Assembly: GCA_015680685.1 (NCBI GenBank)
Contig: MNCI01027447.1
Coordinates: 79,863-143,862 of the forward strand
Direction: 5' to 3'
DNA from: Gnetum montanum
Lineage: Eukaryota > Streptophyta > Gnetopsida > Gnetales > Gnetaceae
DNA length: 64,000 nucleotides
The notes beneath the pieces were generated by a model. The model was not told the DNA's origin, did no database searches, and saw only the letters and a list, made by a program, of their open reading frames with translations. Shown here in pieces: positions 22,600 to 34,726 of this stretch. Position 1 is the first letter of the stretch. Every line of letters starts with the position of its first letter. The position numbers and the translations under genes were made by a program.

Positions 22600-23560
22600 T
22601 GCAAGTGTTTCCTAATGTTCAAAAGATTAGGAATGATGTATGGCCTATGTTGCATGATTTTGTATTTTCCATTTCCTTCGCTAACCACATTGAAGGGGAG
22701 CTCTTCCCATGGTGCATCCATGGTTCCATTGTTATCGATTTTAGCCTCTTCTACTCTATCAAGTTTCTTGACTTCATGATTAATAATACGAGTTTCTTCC
22801 TAAAACTCCACTTTGGATCCTTATTCTATGTCAACATTATTGATTGCCAAGGAAACTACACTATTGCCATGGATAATTATTTCATCTCTCTTTTAAGGTA
22901 GGTGAATTTCTTAGTGGATGAGTGAGGAAATAGCTCATAATTAAGCTAGCCAAGGCCTCCCCAAGATGAGGTTAAATCCTGGTGTCTCCTCCACCACCAA
23001 GAAATTGGTTGTTGTTGGGAATTGTTCCACTACCACAAAGTCCAAAGAAATGAAACCTTTTATGACAATGTGAGATCCATTAAAGTATTGAAGGACAGAA
23101 GTTTATGTGTGTTGCATGTATTCTGTTAAGCCTAAATGTTTAACAATGGTGTAAGGTATAATGTTGGTGGTCAGACCATCATCTATGTACACCTTGTGTA
23201 CCTTATATTGCCCCCACTTTCATTGCTATGAAGAGAGCAGCCTTGGTTGTCTCACCATCCTAGGGGTTGATCTTGATCTCGCAGTTAACTTCATTTTTTC
23301 CTTCGGTGAAGGTGGTACCATTACTATGTAAATGGAATCTTCACTAGCAGGGATTTCCTTACTAACAATAATAAAGAAAAACATTTTCACTAATGCTTTA
23401 TGGTGTGCAATAGAATTCATTACCAAATTGTACAAGCTAAGGGACGTATTCTTTTGTTTCAAAGATTTCTTAACTTGTTCCATTGCACTAAGAAAGTTCT
23501 TGTCATTGGTCATTAATTTTTTACTCTTGATGGCTTTGAATTCCTCCATGGACCCTAGGA
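22600..23560 (-). pseudogene. D aspartic protease region
   Basis: Minus translation gives a pre-protease block (EFKAIKS onward, about 23549-23300) that resembles the linker before PR in Tat elements. The catalytic strand is KVYIDDGLTTNIIP (about 23150-23195), where DTG has become DDG. The C-terminal motif is PGFNLILGRPWLA (about 22955-22990). Reading continues toward 22600, where a minus-strand GTATGT (about 22585-22590) could be a 5' splice site. Frameshifts occur and it is not functional. Confidence 0.75.
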
Positions 23561-26150
23561 TGTGAGCTTCATGTTTTAAGAGTTGTGCCTTGACCTCTTT
23601 GCCCTTCCCTTGTCACATGGGATCCTCTTTTTTTTAACTTGTTGTAGCAGCTTGAGCATTAGAGCTCATGGGGATGTATGAAATAGGAGGGGCTTTAGTG
23701 GGGCCACCTCCTTCCATGCCTTACCCTATTTTTTGTCTCTATTCTTTGGCTTCAATGCATACTTCTTATGTTGTTTCATTGATGATGTTTTGGTGTTCTT
23801 GTTTGTTTGAGAAGAAGTCATTATGTTGGCCACCATGAGAGGATCTTGTTTGGTTACAACGGTGGATTTGGTTGTAGCGGGAGGGGGTACCCTTATCAAA
23901 AAAGGCTTCTTGGGAGATGAAGGTGATGGTATCCTTACAACAAAAGGGGGCCTTGAAATAGATGAAGTTGAAGGACCCATGTCATTGTAAGGAGGTATCT
24001 GAATCACATGGCTCCTATGCAGGTCTTGGATTATTGTTCACATTAAATGCCACTATGATATATCGATTTTTTTTAGCATTTAATGGATTCTTATAGACCT
24101 ACATGGATTGGTTCTACAATTTGATTTAGTTAGAGGCATCAAGGACTAGCTCCCCATTGTCTACCATCTTCTATAGGTCATCTTTGAGGGCTAAGAAAAA
24201 ATCAGTCTCATGACCTTGCAATTGATGGTTTTGGCAAAAACACTTAGGTCTGAAGTATTGAGGCACTAGTGGATCATCCTTGATTGCAAGAGCAAGATTC
24301 TTTATGATTTCACATAGTCTAGCATGCCTCTTAAAAATGTTCTCGATCATTTATTTATATTGGATTCTTCCATTTTTTAACAACTAATCAAGGAGTTCAA
24401 ATGGTTTTAGCAATAGTCTAGTATACATCAATTGATATTTCCTTTTAAAATTTGACCTTGTGTTCCCTAATGTAAAGGTCCCAGATGTTGATGGTTGATT
24501 GTTGTTGGTAGGGGCCTTGGGTTGTTTCATTTTGTGCCCCTACTCTATTTTAGTTTCTTTGGCCATAGTGGCCACAACTACATTGTTTTTCCTTCCCTTC
24601 TCTTTATTCTTCTAAATGTGTTGGTTCATATATGCCATGTAGGTATGGTCATCACTATCCTTGATGGCATCCTCTATGTTCTTGGTTTACAAAAAAGCCT
24701 AGCTGAGTGACCGCGGGCCTAGGTAGTAAAGTTTATATTTAATAAAGTCATTAACTATCTCCTTGAATATAGTAAGAAGGTGGATTTTAGCTATAGGTTT
24801 TGGAATCTCATTAAGTAGAGCATTCCATTGTTATATAAAATTTTACATGGGTTTAAGGGATCCATGCTTGACCTTAATTAGTTGGTTAAGAGTCATGTCA
24901 AGTTTCAAGTTATACTTGAAATAGTTAACAAAGTGTGATATTAAGTTTTCAAGTGAGGATATAGATCCTCTTCGTAATGTGCAATACCAATCCAAGCCTT
25001 TCCTAGTAAGGGACATAGGGAAGATTTTCATTATAGTGTGCGGCCAATCTTGTAATAATAAGTATTCAGAACAAAAGATAATAAGGTGAGCATTAGGATC
25101 AGCCTCACCATTATACTTAGTAAATTGAGTTATAGGGTGGCCTAAAGGAAGAGATATCTATGGGACAATAGGACTGATAGGATTGTCTTGCAAAAAATCC
25201 ATTATATTCATTATATGACCTGTCAAAGCCTTGAGCTTCCATAACTCTACCGTAAGGTACTGGATCATTTGGAATACTTGATCTAGGTCTTGGGGCATTT
25301 CCATGGGTTGTAGTGTCTATACAAATAGTTGGGTATGAGTTGAGAGGCTTAAGGCCTCACAATGGGCTATGGTACTGAAGGGACAAGTTGGATCATAATG
25401 GTTATTGAAGGACTAAATAATGAAAATGATGTTTGTGTTGGTATGTGTGGCACAAAGGGGACGAATGATGTGTGTGACCCTTGGATCACTTGGGATCCCA
25501 CTATGGGGCCTGCTGTTATGAAAAAGGGATGATCAGTGATGAAGAGCACTAGTGATAGCCATGCAGACCAAGCCTATGTGGTAAAAGGAATAGTGTAGGA
25601 CAGGGGTGTTGTTTGGAACATAGAACATGCCTAGTGGGCTGCTATGTCAAGTGTTGGCCCAAACATGATTGAGTGCATGGGAGACAAACGTTAAGACACC
25701 TATTCCATGGAAATGATAAGAGAGACCGAAGTAGGTGCGATGGTTTAGGGAACTGACTATTAAAAGAGGCTCTCTATAAAGTTATCTGGTTCAGGCTCAA
25801 CCTCAAACTCACGTTGTTCCTCATGTTGACTTTCCAAACTAAGCTTCTCACTTTGTTCATCCATCTCAATTAGTTGAGACAGCATACACACATAAGTATC
25901 ATTAAGTGGTATTTTGTTGTAGGGGAAGGGTATGTACTCCTTTCCATTTCAATGGTTTAGCTCATATTCATGTTTAGCCTCAACCTCCATTCATGGAATG
26001 AGGAGGCTAGCTTGGATTTTTGGGCATAGTGATCTTCATTTATGATCGCAACATTCAGGTTTGCCCCCTTAGCCTGAAGGATTGTATACGCTCAGCCATA
26101 GTAGGGTCTTTCAAGTCATACAGCCTCATAGCATCTTGGTTAGATGTCAT
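23561..26150 (-). pseudogene. D gag (Tat-type)
   Basis: The minus-strand ATG at 26148-26150 starts MTSNQDAMRLYDLKDPT. The capsid domain lies at about 24840-25110 (GEADPNAHLI onward, then FPMSLTRKGLDWY). A knuckle-like KCFCQNHQLQGHETD is at about 24190-24235, followed by a Pro-rich stretch (23726-24007) before PR. The order and wording match gag of Tat/Ogre elements. Many stops are present, mostly at Gln and Trp codons. Confidence 0.78.
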
Positions 26151-26220
26151 ATTTATCAGGTTAAGGGACAAGACAATTGACTAGCTAAAATACATGGTCA
26201 AATGTTTAAACTTGATTTAA

Positions 26221-26257
26221 TAAAATTTTTTAATTAATTAATTAATTAAAAATTTTA
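26221..26257. repeat. A/T palindrome upstream of D gag
   Basis: Two T/A blocks (TAAAATTTTTT and AAAAATTTTA) flank (TTAA)n, forming a near-perfect 37-bp inverted repeat about 70 bp before the gag ATG in element sense. Confidence 0.6.
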
Positions 26258-26584
26258 TCAAGTGGAATTGTCCAAGGTGCAAGAGGGGTATGATTGGAGA
26301 ATGGTGGAAACTGCAATTGCAGGTGTAGTGTAGGTTATTGTGATAAGGGGTATGCCCTACACTTGAGAATATGTAATAGTAGTTTTGGATGTTGGAAGAA
26401 CCAACTATGTTGGTTTTACCAGCAAAAGATACCCTAAAGGGGGGAAAAGAGGTAAGCTATCAATGATTATCTTACCTCGCTGCACTACAATGAGGTATCC
26501 CCTTTGAGCAAGAAAGTCTTTGTTTTAGAAAAAATAAATGCCAAATTTTTGTTTTTCCAAGAGCTAGGTTTATGTCTTAGAGAT

Positions 26585-27110
26585 GGATCAACATTGGCTT
26601 TGTTGCAAAATTTCATAGCATGGGGGTTATAGGAGTTGTGGCAGAGAAATGCTAGCCTTTAGAATACAAAAAGGCAATTTTGACTACTAACCATGTTGCC
26701 CTTAAAAGGTACAACAAATGGTGTGTAAATTTTACAAAAAAATCCAAATTCCTGCAACCATAACGTTGGGTTTTGGTGATAGGTAAATGGGTGATAGCAT
26801 TGGTTTCTCTTACAAGTTTCTTAACAATAAAGTTTAAATGACATTTGTGTTTAGAGAACACCTAACACTAGCCTTGTTAGAGAATTTCATGGTAGGGGGG
26901 TTTGGGTGGTTGTGGCAAAGCAACATTAGCCTTTGGAACACACAAAGGTAGTTTTGATAACCATGTTGTACTTGAAAAGTACTACAAATACTGTGAAAAT
27001 TTTACAAAAACCCAAATCACTTGCAACCACAACACTAATTTTTTAGTGGCAGGGAGATGGATGGCAGCATTGGTTTCTTTAGCATCAAATTTTTTGGACA
27101 AAGTTTAAGG
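26585..27110. repeat. Tandem duplication in D leader
   Basis: About 26585-26875 and 26876-27110 share a succession of words. These include AGAATTTCATGG/AAAATTTCATAG, GGTTGTGGCAAAG/AGTTGTGGCAGAG, AACCATGTTG and GCATTGGTTTCT. It is a two-copy direct repeat of roughly 250-290 bp between the PBS and gag of D. Confidence 0.7.
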
Positions 27111-27186
27111 ATTTTAATGTAAATTCAAGATTTTCAAGTTGCAAAAATGTTTGTGAAAGGGCAAAAATTTTTTGGTAGAGGTTCAT

Positions 27187-27206
27187 GCCCTCCTTCTAGC
27201 ACCAAA
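27187..27206 (-). other. D candidate primer binding site
   Basis: In element sense TTGGTGCTAGAAGGAGGG follows the 5' LTR end after a few T residues. TGG at the expected place fits pairing with a tRNA CCA end, but I cannot name the tRNA. Confidence 0.4.
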
Positions 27207-27210
27207 AAAC

Positions 27211-28563
27211 TATTGCACCTAAAAAATTTGATCACTAGAAAATTGAAAATCCCAAGTGCAAAATAATTTTAACCTTAAATCCCAAGGACCTTTAAGAAAG
27301 AAGATCCAAGGCATCCTGGATGATCTTATTGATCACCTAGGAACTTGAAAAGTGTAAATAGGGTAAATGAATGGTAAAATGATTTAGATCTAATTTAAAA
27401 TGAATGCACAAAATAAAAAATATAATAGTTTTCACAACAAAAGGAACTATAAATTTTATTACAATGAAAATATTAAAAATTAAGAGAATTCAGGATGTGT
27501 AAAATGGTGCTTGAAAGCACAAGGAATTCATTTTGATGGAGTTTGAAGTTTGTTGAAGTTGGTAGTTTGCACACCATGGTCAGCTCCATGGTTAGATACT
27601 TTCCAACTTCCAAAATTGAAACATCTTGTTGGTTCCTTGCATATATTTGCAATGTTGATCATAGGGGGGTTAAGGTGTGTGAATGATGTTTCAAGAAACA
27701 AGGGGTACCATGCTAGGAGTCTTTGTGCCCAAGTGGTAGAGTGTTGCTCCAAAAACTTCACACAAGCCTCAAGGTTACAAGTTCTTGCATTGGCCAAAGG
27801 TCCCATACTCAAGAATTGCTAAAATCTTTGTGTTTTCTCTCAATTTGAAAGCCCAAGAATTACCAAGTGGTGGAACCTTTTCAATGTATTTGAAGTTGGC
27901 TTATATAGGTTGTATGATTGTTGAATTTTGGATGTAAATTTCTCCCATGATTACTAACAAATTGGTGTCATGTGTAGATGTGGTAGGTATTTGATTTTAG
28001 CATAGTTTCCATTTATGGTAAATTTTAATACCCTTAAGGCACCAAAACCATGTTGGTTACTAAAAATAATAAATGAACTTTTCATCCATGTTGGCTTCTC
28101 CCACCCATGCTAGTCTTCCAGTAGTAATGCTAGAGTTGTAGGAGCAACACTGAGATTTGATGAAAATGGAAACCCTAACCACTCCAATGCTAGCCTTGAT
28201 GTGGCAATTCTAGCCTTATGATGACTACATTGGCCATAATGGGAAGAATGAAAGCTAAACTTCCCAACACTAGGCATAGGTGCTTCCAGCGTAGTAAAGG
28301 TCATACACCCAACAAAACCCATGAAAATGCCAATTTTGGTAGTCCAAAAGGTATTTTTGGCCTTCCTAAGCCTAGATATAGACATGGTTGGAATTTTCCG
28401 ACTTGGTAAGTGAGGCTATAACAACTTATGAGGCATTTTTTCAGCCCCAAAAGTTAAAGTATGTGAAATTTCACCTCATGGATTATAATCTTCACATTTT
28501 ACAATGAAATTCTAGCCTCAACTTCTATGGGGTGAAATTCATAATGCTAAAAAAGTTGCAACA
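27211..28563 (-). repeat. D 5' LTR (right copy, 1353 bp)
   Basis: It starts TATTGCAC (TG mutated to TA relative to the left copy) and is taken to end GTTGCAACA at 28563, giving TGTTGCA-type inverted ends. The right edge is inferred from those inverted ends and from the resumption of copia coding sequence just beyond. Confidence 0.7.
27726..27784 (+). repeat. tRNA-like A-box/B-box module in D 5' LTR
   Basis: TGCCCAAGTGG (one mismatch to the A-box core) then TAGAG, and GGTTACAAGTTC 47 bp later. It is homologous to 9042-9100, so it was part of the LTR before D inserted. Confidence 0.4.
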
Positions 28564-29200
28564 TGCATTTTATTAGTGGAGATTTAACTCTTACATATTA
28601 ATTTTGATTAACTTCTTATAGTTTTCCTTTATTGCATCATACCAAGCTTAATGTTGCATAGCCTCATGCATTCTCATAGGTTTACCTACTTCAAATATCA
28701 TATCTAAATGAGTCAAATTAAAATGATCTTCTACAATAAATATTTTTTCCACTTTGACATATTTTCATTGAGATTTCATTGACATGCTCCAACTCTACCA
28801 GTCTTAAATCTCTTAACTGATTTTTAAACTATTGTGGTTATCAATGTACAAAAGAATATTTGGGATTAGAAACCCCATTTATACTAACTTTTGTAACATC
28901 ATCTTAATGCAATATCACAAGAGGTCATGAGTTAATCTTTGATTTTCTAGGGATCATTATGGTAATATCAGTATAGTTTTTAACTTACAATATCATCTAA
29001 GTTTTTGAAATAATTTGTCAAATAACATATCATGAGATCTATGATTTTCTGATCCTTGATGTTCCATACTTGGTAGGCTTTGTGATCCAAGGGATAATTG
29101 AGAAACAATCTCATCATGGCCTTAGAATCCAACTTGCTACAGTGTTCTTGTGGGATGTGAACATAGCATGACTTTTGAAAAGGATCAAGATGAGATACCT
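28564..29200 (-). pseudogene. Element E: Ty1/copia integrase end and INT-RT linker
   Basis: About 29040-29190 minus gives CYVHIPQEHCSKLD then NYPLDHKAYQVWN, the C-terminal part of copia integrase (consensus YVHIPKE...LD). About 28600-28680 gives AWYDAIKENYKKLIKI, the conserved block before RT. This is the upstream half of the copia relic at 6650-8525, displaced 20 kb by D. From 29200 to about 29480 nothing is recognisable. Confidence 0.7.
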
Positions 29201-29495
29201 GATAACTAATTCCACATCATCTTGTACCTCCATCACACTTGTATGATCATTGTTATTTCCCTACATATTCATCTTCATTCATATGTTCAGTAATTTTGGC
29301 CAACCATCTCCTAATAAGCTTAATTGACTTACCTTGACTAAACTCCTTCTTTCATATACTTTTGCTGAAAATTTCTTATATTCTAAGTATTACTTATGAT
29401 TAAGAATCCTTTAGACCATCTCTATACCTTCTAGGTATCCATTTTATCCAATTTCCCCATCATAAATTGCACAAAATCTTGAAAATTTTCATGGT

Positions 29496-29582
29496 GATAT
29501 CGTAGATACAATGTATTAACCCCTACAATATCACATCGGTGATGTCATATCTATAATGTATCCTTGACAAAAATCTATATAT
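29496..29582 (+). promoter_or_regulatory. C internal promoter-like module
   Basis: GATATCG (29496-29502), AATATCAC and GTCATATC precede TATATAT (29576-29582), about 585 bp before the ORF3 ATG. The downstream text aligns with the matching module of A. The octamer type resembles that in the C LTR (TGATATCC, TGATATTG near 33205-33225). Confidence 0.45.
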
Positions 29583-30165
29583 GCACACAAGCTATTAGAA
29601 AAATTTTTCATTATCTCATTTCACACATAGGCAGTTCATGCTATTTTTCTAACCTCGAAACTTCAAAGAGCCATATCTTCCTTACCGTAACTTTCATTTG
29701 AGTCATTCTTGTTTTCTTTTGCTTATAGAGTGACCAACTTAGTCATGGGAGAGAGTACTACATGTAGTTTATGCAAATCACATCAAATTTTCCTAACACC
29801 TAGAAGAACAAAGTAAGGGTAAGAACAATAAGAAATGATTATATTCTAACCTAACAGAGGCTAATAAACCTAATGATTCTACCCAAATAACCATTTAAAC
29901 ACATTTTAAAAAAGAAATTAAAAAATTTTATAGATTGTAAAAGATAAATTTATTTGTAAACATTAGGAAATTCTTCAATTGAGGATTTTTCTTGAAGAAG
30001 GTTTTATTTGTTACAAATTTTTCTAACTCTACAATTCAAGTTAGAATTAAAGTTGATATTAAAGAATTATTTTGATCAAAACCCAAAAATTCAAGGAAGG
30101 CTTTTGAATTATTGGAGATTTTTTCTAAATTAGTTGGATAATTTTAAAGTTATTCATAATTACAT

Positions 30166-32931
30166 ATGCCTTCCAAGAGATCCAAAGTAGAAGGATTTTC
30201 AAAACCAAGCAAGAAAAGACCTAAAGGAAGAGGTAGAGAAAGGACCAGAGAACAAACTTTACCTATGGAGTAGGATACTCAATCTTACAATATTCATTAG
30301 CCCACACCTATGAAAGGGCAATCTACATAGGCAGAAGCTAATGCACTATTTTCTTAAGAACAAGGATAGTGCCTCACACTCTCAAATAAGTGTCTTTAGG
30401 CCATCCAAGAGAAGTCCATTATGTCTACTATCATAGTGGAATTGAATTTTAGACCATATGGAATTATCCTACTAAAGTTCGTGAATAGCTACAAGCCTTT
30501 CATCAATGGTTCATCATATCAAGTAATGGTGAATGATAATTTGAATAAGTTTATCAATTTTAAAAGAACAAATAGGATTATGCGATTGTAAAAGTTTAGG
30601 TGATCATAGTGTCATAATTATTTGAAGTAATAGCCAAGGTACTGAACATTTCAAACATTAGAGCCAACATCATCTAAATATCTACTAGGTCTAACACAAA
30701 GGCAAGGAAATTATGGCTACACAGGACCTATAGGACTAGTAAGAAAAAGTATATTGGATTGTCCAAAATCAAGGAAGTTTACTTGAAGATTGAGACATAT
30801 CATCTATTTCCAACAAAAAGACTAAACAAAATTTTCACCTATGCTACTAGAGGAAGCACCATCTTGATGGAAAAATTCCAAGATAATATAGCTCATTTGC
30901 TATTTTTGAAAATCCAAAGAAGATATGAGGAGAAGAAGATAGGGAAACTTACTCTACCATTTTCCTATCTCATCAAAAGATAGTGTCAATAAGTAAGAGT
31001 ATTAGGCTACACCAATGATGTACTATGCAAAGCCCAAAATGCCTTGTATGCTAAAATATCTAAACCAGTGCCACCAAAGAAAGATCAAGTGAAGAAGCTA
31101 ATAAGCACTGATGGAGTAGTGGGATCTACACTAGCAGGAAACAACCCTTTCACAAGAATGGAATAAGTAGGATCCAGTGGATTAATACCAACTATTGATA
31201 CACCATGGTAAAGTGCTCCTCTAGTGCAACATGATTTTAGACCCTCAATGAGTCATTTGTAGAAAATTGTTGAGATAATAATTTAGGGAAGCCATGAAGT
31301 CTCAAGTATGTATAGAGTGTAGGATAATCTTAATAAGCCTACCATATCAACAAGACTTGCAAGTAGTCAAGTCTCATTGCAAGTAGAAGAAGATGAGAAC
31401 TAGACATAAAAAATCTCAAGGAATATTACATCTTTTGAAATAATGTTGGAAATAGAGAAGGAGCCACAGTAATGGTAATGTAACATTAGGATGTAGTAGG
31501 AGTAGCAAGGTTACCACTAACCATATAAAATAATTCTTTAATGTTTCTGTTCTGCCATCAAATGATATCACTTGAGTAAAATATGTAAAACTATAGCCAA
31601 AATGCCAATGGCCCTAGCAAAGCACAAGGATATATTGAATTGACTATTTTAGACATGAAAAGTTATGCAAAATCTCTACAATATCCCTAGTGATATCATT
31701 GCAATTTAGTTCAAATTAATTTCAACCAAGGAAAAGCTAATTATGATTGAAATTAGAATTCAATATGCTGAAAATAAAGTGTAAAGGTTACAGTAGGAAT
31801 TGGCCACACTAAGAGTAGAAAGAAAAAATCCTACACAATACATTATACCTAACTAGCTATATCAATTTAGAAATAAACAGATTAACTAATTGATGGCCAA
31901 GTATGTCCAAATGGAGATGGAGAAAGAGAAGATGGTATGCAATACTTTAGTGGAAAATGCCTAGACATATGTTCATGTCAAAGCCCAAACTGCACTTGAA
32001 GAAAAAAATAACAGAATTATTATGGAGAATGTAAGTTTGACAAATATAGAGAAACAAAAGAATGTATTGAAAGAAAGCATTTACCAACTGAGAAAGAAAT
32101 TTGCTTAGATCAACCTTAACATTAGACAATTGACCAAAGAAAATAGAATCCTATCAATGGAAGAAGTCCATGTCATATACCAAAAATCAATTATTAAGAT
32201 CAGTGTGTGACAAAATAAGGTCAAGAAAAATGAACGAATAAAAGAACACTTCAAAGATCAAGTGAGACTATATAAGCAAATCAATGAAAAATAAATTTAT
32301 ATGGCCAAAGCTAGAATAAACTCCATTATAGTACAAACACTTAATTGACAACCCATCTTGGACAATCTTGTCACATACATCAAGCTGAAATTAAGAATAA
32401 AGATATGCAGATTGAAGATCAGACAAAGTACATGAGATTAGCAAATCTTTAATATGCTAACTTAACCATGTTAATAGTAGGCAAACCCAAAATAGAACTA
32501 GAGAAATAAGTGACCACAATTTATGTAATGTATAAGAAGGAGTTTACTAATAGAAAGGATTCACAATAGAAGCTCCACATAGCAAACTCCAAACTATAGG
32601 TGGTCAAAGCTATCTACCAAGATCAGAAGGACTTAGCAACAAACTTGGCCAGGAGAATGACTAACTACTAAGAACTAAAAAAATGGCCAAGGCTTTTAAA
32701 GTAGAGAAAATATAGTTTATGGTGTTATGTAAAAGCAAATAAAATGTTCCCTTAACTGCCATGTTCTTGGGAAGTACCAACTCCAATAAAAATTATTGAA
32801 TTTACCTAGATGGTACATGATCTAAGATCTAAAGAAAAGAAGCTTTGAGTACTAATCAACAAGCATCAATTTTAAAAGCCCAATAACAAGGAAAAAAGTT
32901 GATGGAGGAGCCACCACCACCTAGAACATGA
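30166..32931 (+). pseudogene. C ORF3 (post-integrase ORF)
   Basis: ATG at 30166-30168 starts MPSKRSKVEGFSKPSKKRPK, a strongly basic N-terminus. A middle region of unknown fold follows, then a long Lys/Glu/Gln-rich, coiled-coil-like part (about 31700-32700). It ends EEPPPPRT with TGA at 32929-32931. The counterpart in A has the same length, basic start and EPPPPK end. No signal peptide or membrane helix is evident, so it does not look like a classical envelope protein although it sits in the env-like position of Athila. Numerous TAG/TAA stops are present. Confidence 0.55.
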
Positions 32932-33176
32932 AGACTACATCAAGCCTTGTTTTATTTTGTTTTTTTATGATTGGTTTTTGTCATATGTATCAATCATGCA
33001 CTGCATGATAATTTTGTAAACACCACTTGAATCACAATGTAGCATTCACACTAAATTCAATTATCTATATAGGATACATAAGGTCAAAGTCTATATATGA
33101 CCCCATAAATTTGTAAGGAACTTTATCCTCTTTTTATTTTAACTTGAGGATAAGTTTTCAATCAGTCGTGAGGATA

Positions 33177-33718
33177 TAATAAAACTATTTTTTTGTAGAC
33201 TATGATATCCTAGTTATGATATTGTAGCTTGGCATATGTCATCGTAAATGTGATGTAGTGGGACCATGGTCATGCCTATAAATACCAACCCACCATTGCA
33301 TCAAAGAAATAATTTTTCTCCAACCCTTAGTGAAATTCTTGGAGTTTATTTTCATAATTTAGAGTTAGAGTGAATTCTCATAGTGTGATGAATTACTATT
33401 GTATGGAATCTTTATTTGAGTGAATTATTCCGAGATACAATTCATAAATGAAAATAAAGATTGAGATTGTTCTTCATCATTATAACATCTCACTTAACAT
33501 AAATTTACTTTTCATCATATTTACTTTTATTTAGTCATTTACTTTTACTAAGCCCTTTACTTTTACTATGTCTATTAGTAGGGCAGAATAAGTACGACTG
33601 GTTTCAAGCATAAAGTATAACTATTTGATAACCNATCAAGGATGTGTACAAAAAACTAGGAATGAATGCTTATCATGGTAGGCTAGAATAGATTTACATT
33701 TCCTTTGTACTTAAACTT
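33177..33718 (+). repeat. C 3' LTR, part 1
   Basis: Begins after a purine stretch (GTGAGGATA), contains TATAAATA (33277-33284), and runs to the A insertion point. The following 5 bp are duplicated (AACTT at 33714-33718). One N at 33634. Confidence 0.65.
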
Positions 33719-34575
33719 TGATGAATCATCATTGAGCTACATCGATAGGTATGTGTCAATGCATCCCCATAGATGCATCCTTGTCGATGCATCCCCATCA
33801 ACACATGATTTGATGCATCAATGCATATGTATCAATGTGGTGTCTGAGTCTACCTATATAAATGCATATACCCATCACATTTATGGCATCAATTACTCAA
33901 TGGCTTAACCAATTTCTTATAGTTTTTTTTCTCAAAAGTTAGAGTATTTTCGAAGTGCCACAGTAGGAGTCAAGGATTGTACAGATCATTATTCAAGCAC
34001 CAATGTACCTAGATACATTGTTGTGATGGCAATAAAGACAAGATTGTAATTAACCTAGCACACTTGGAAATAAATTAATATTTACTTTTATGTAATTTAC
34101 TATTCATGCATTTTACTTCCATGTTTCTAGTTAATTAATTAAACACACTTAATTACACACATAAGTACAATTTCCTCAAGCATAATGTTAATGTTTAGTA
34201 ATCCCAGTAGTGTTATCACTTGATAACTCAATAGCATTGTAACATGTTTAGGATGTGTACAAAAGGTGGGATCTGATACTTATGCTAGGAAGTAGGCTAA
34301 GACATTAGTTAGATTAATATTTCATCAATTACTTTCTTCCATGCTTAGGATAATTAGATTAAAAATATAAAATTAATATAAATCATGTGCATTGGCTCCA
34401 CTTAACCATACACTTACACTTACACAAGTGTAGCTAGGAAGACAAGGATCCCATCCTTAAGTCATGATCTTTACTACTAACATTTAGAGAGTTGTTGTCC
34501 ATAGAATTCAAATGGATCACTAGTGAATACTTGTGATTCATATGGTTGGGTGTATGGGGTACCTGCTACTTATCA
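33719..34575 (+). repeat. A 5' LTR (857 bp)
   Basis: TGATGAATCA to CTTATCA, with the PBS one base later. It aligns with the 3' LTR. The GATGCATC array upstream of TATA is longer here than in the 3' copy. Confidence 0.9.
33747..33862 (+). promoter_or_regulatory. A U3 promoter: GATGCATC array and TATA box
   Basis: Five or six copies of ATGCATC-type octamers (self-complementary GATGCATC) lie at about 33757-33825, followed by TATATAAA (33855-33862). The 3' LTR has fewer copies before TATATAAA (46009-46016). Confidence 0.55.
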
Positions 34576-34576
34576 T

Positions 34577-34594
34577 TAGTGTCGTTGCCAAGAA
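34577..34594 (+). other. A primer binding site, degenerate tRNA-Asp type
   Basis: TAGTGTCGTTGCCAAGAA against TGGCGCCGTTGCCGGGGA. Most differences are transitions. Confidence 0.75.
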
Positions 34595-34726
34595 CTTTAG
34601 TTAACTAAGTAAGCTACCTAGAAGGGATAGTAAAATCATTCATAGACATTGTAAATGGGAATTAACACTAACATCATTAACAACCAAAAAAATAATCAAA
34701 GCACACTATTTTTCTCAATCACTAAT

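Larger units (their letters stand above)
8526..28563 (-). mobile_element. D: 20-kb Tat/Ogre-lineage Ty3/gypsy element
   Basis: Direct LTRs lie at 8526-9650 (3' LTR, truncated at an N) and 27211-28563 (5' LTR). The internal order on minus is gag (26150 to about 23560), protease (about 23550-22600), an 8.6-kb interval, RT (about 13720-12800), RNase H, a second RNase H (about 12420-12090) and integrase (about 12000-10640). Dual RNase H, the CX4HX3GH-type gag knuckle and the overall size are Tat/Ogre features. The insertion splits copia element E. No clear target duplication was found (GCTCT on the left; the right flank does not match). The coding parts are all broken. Confidence 0.85.
29480..33176 (+). 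mobile_element. C: post-integrase half of an Athila-like element
   Basis: Co-linear with A from its internal promoter module through ORF3 to the 3' LTR. Promoter-like block 29496-29582 corresponds to 42330-42385. ORF3 30166-32931 corresponds to 42816-45667. The pre-LTR block with CTTGAGGATAAG and TTTTCAATCAGTC corresponds to 45868-45895. No C pol, gag or 5' LTR is found to the left, where copia sequence begins, so C is truncated. Confidence 0.7.
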
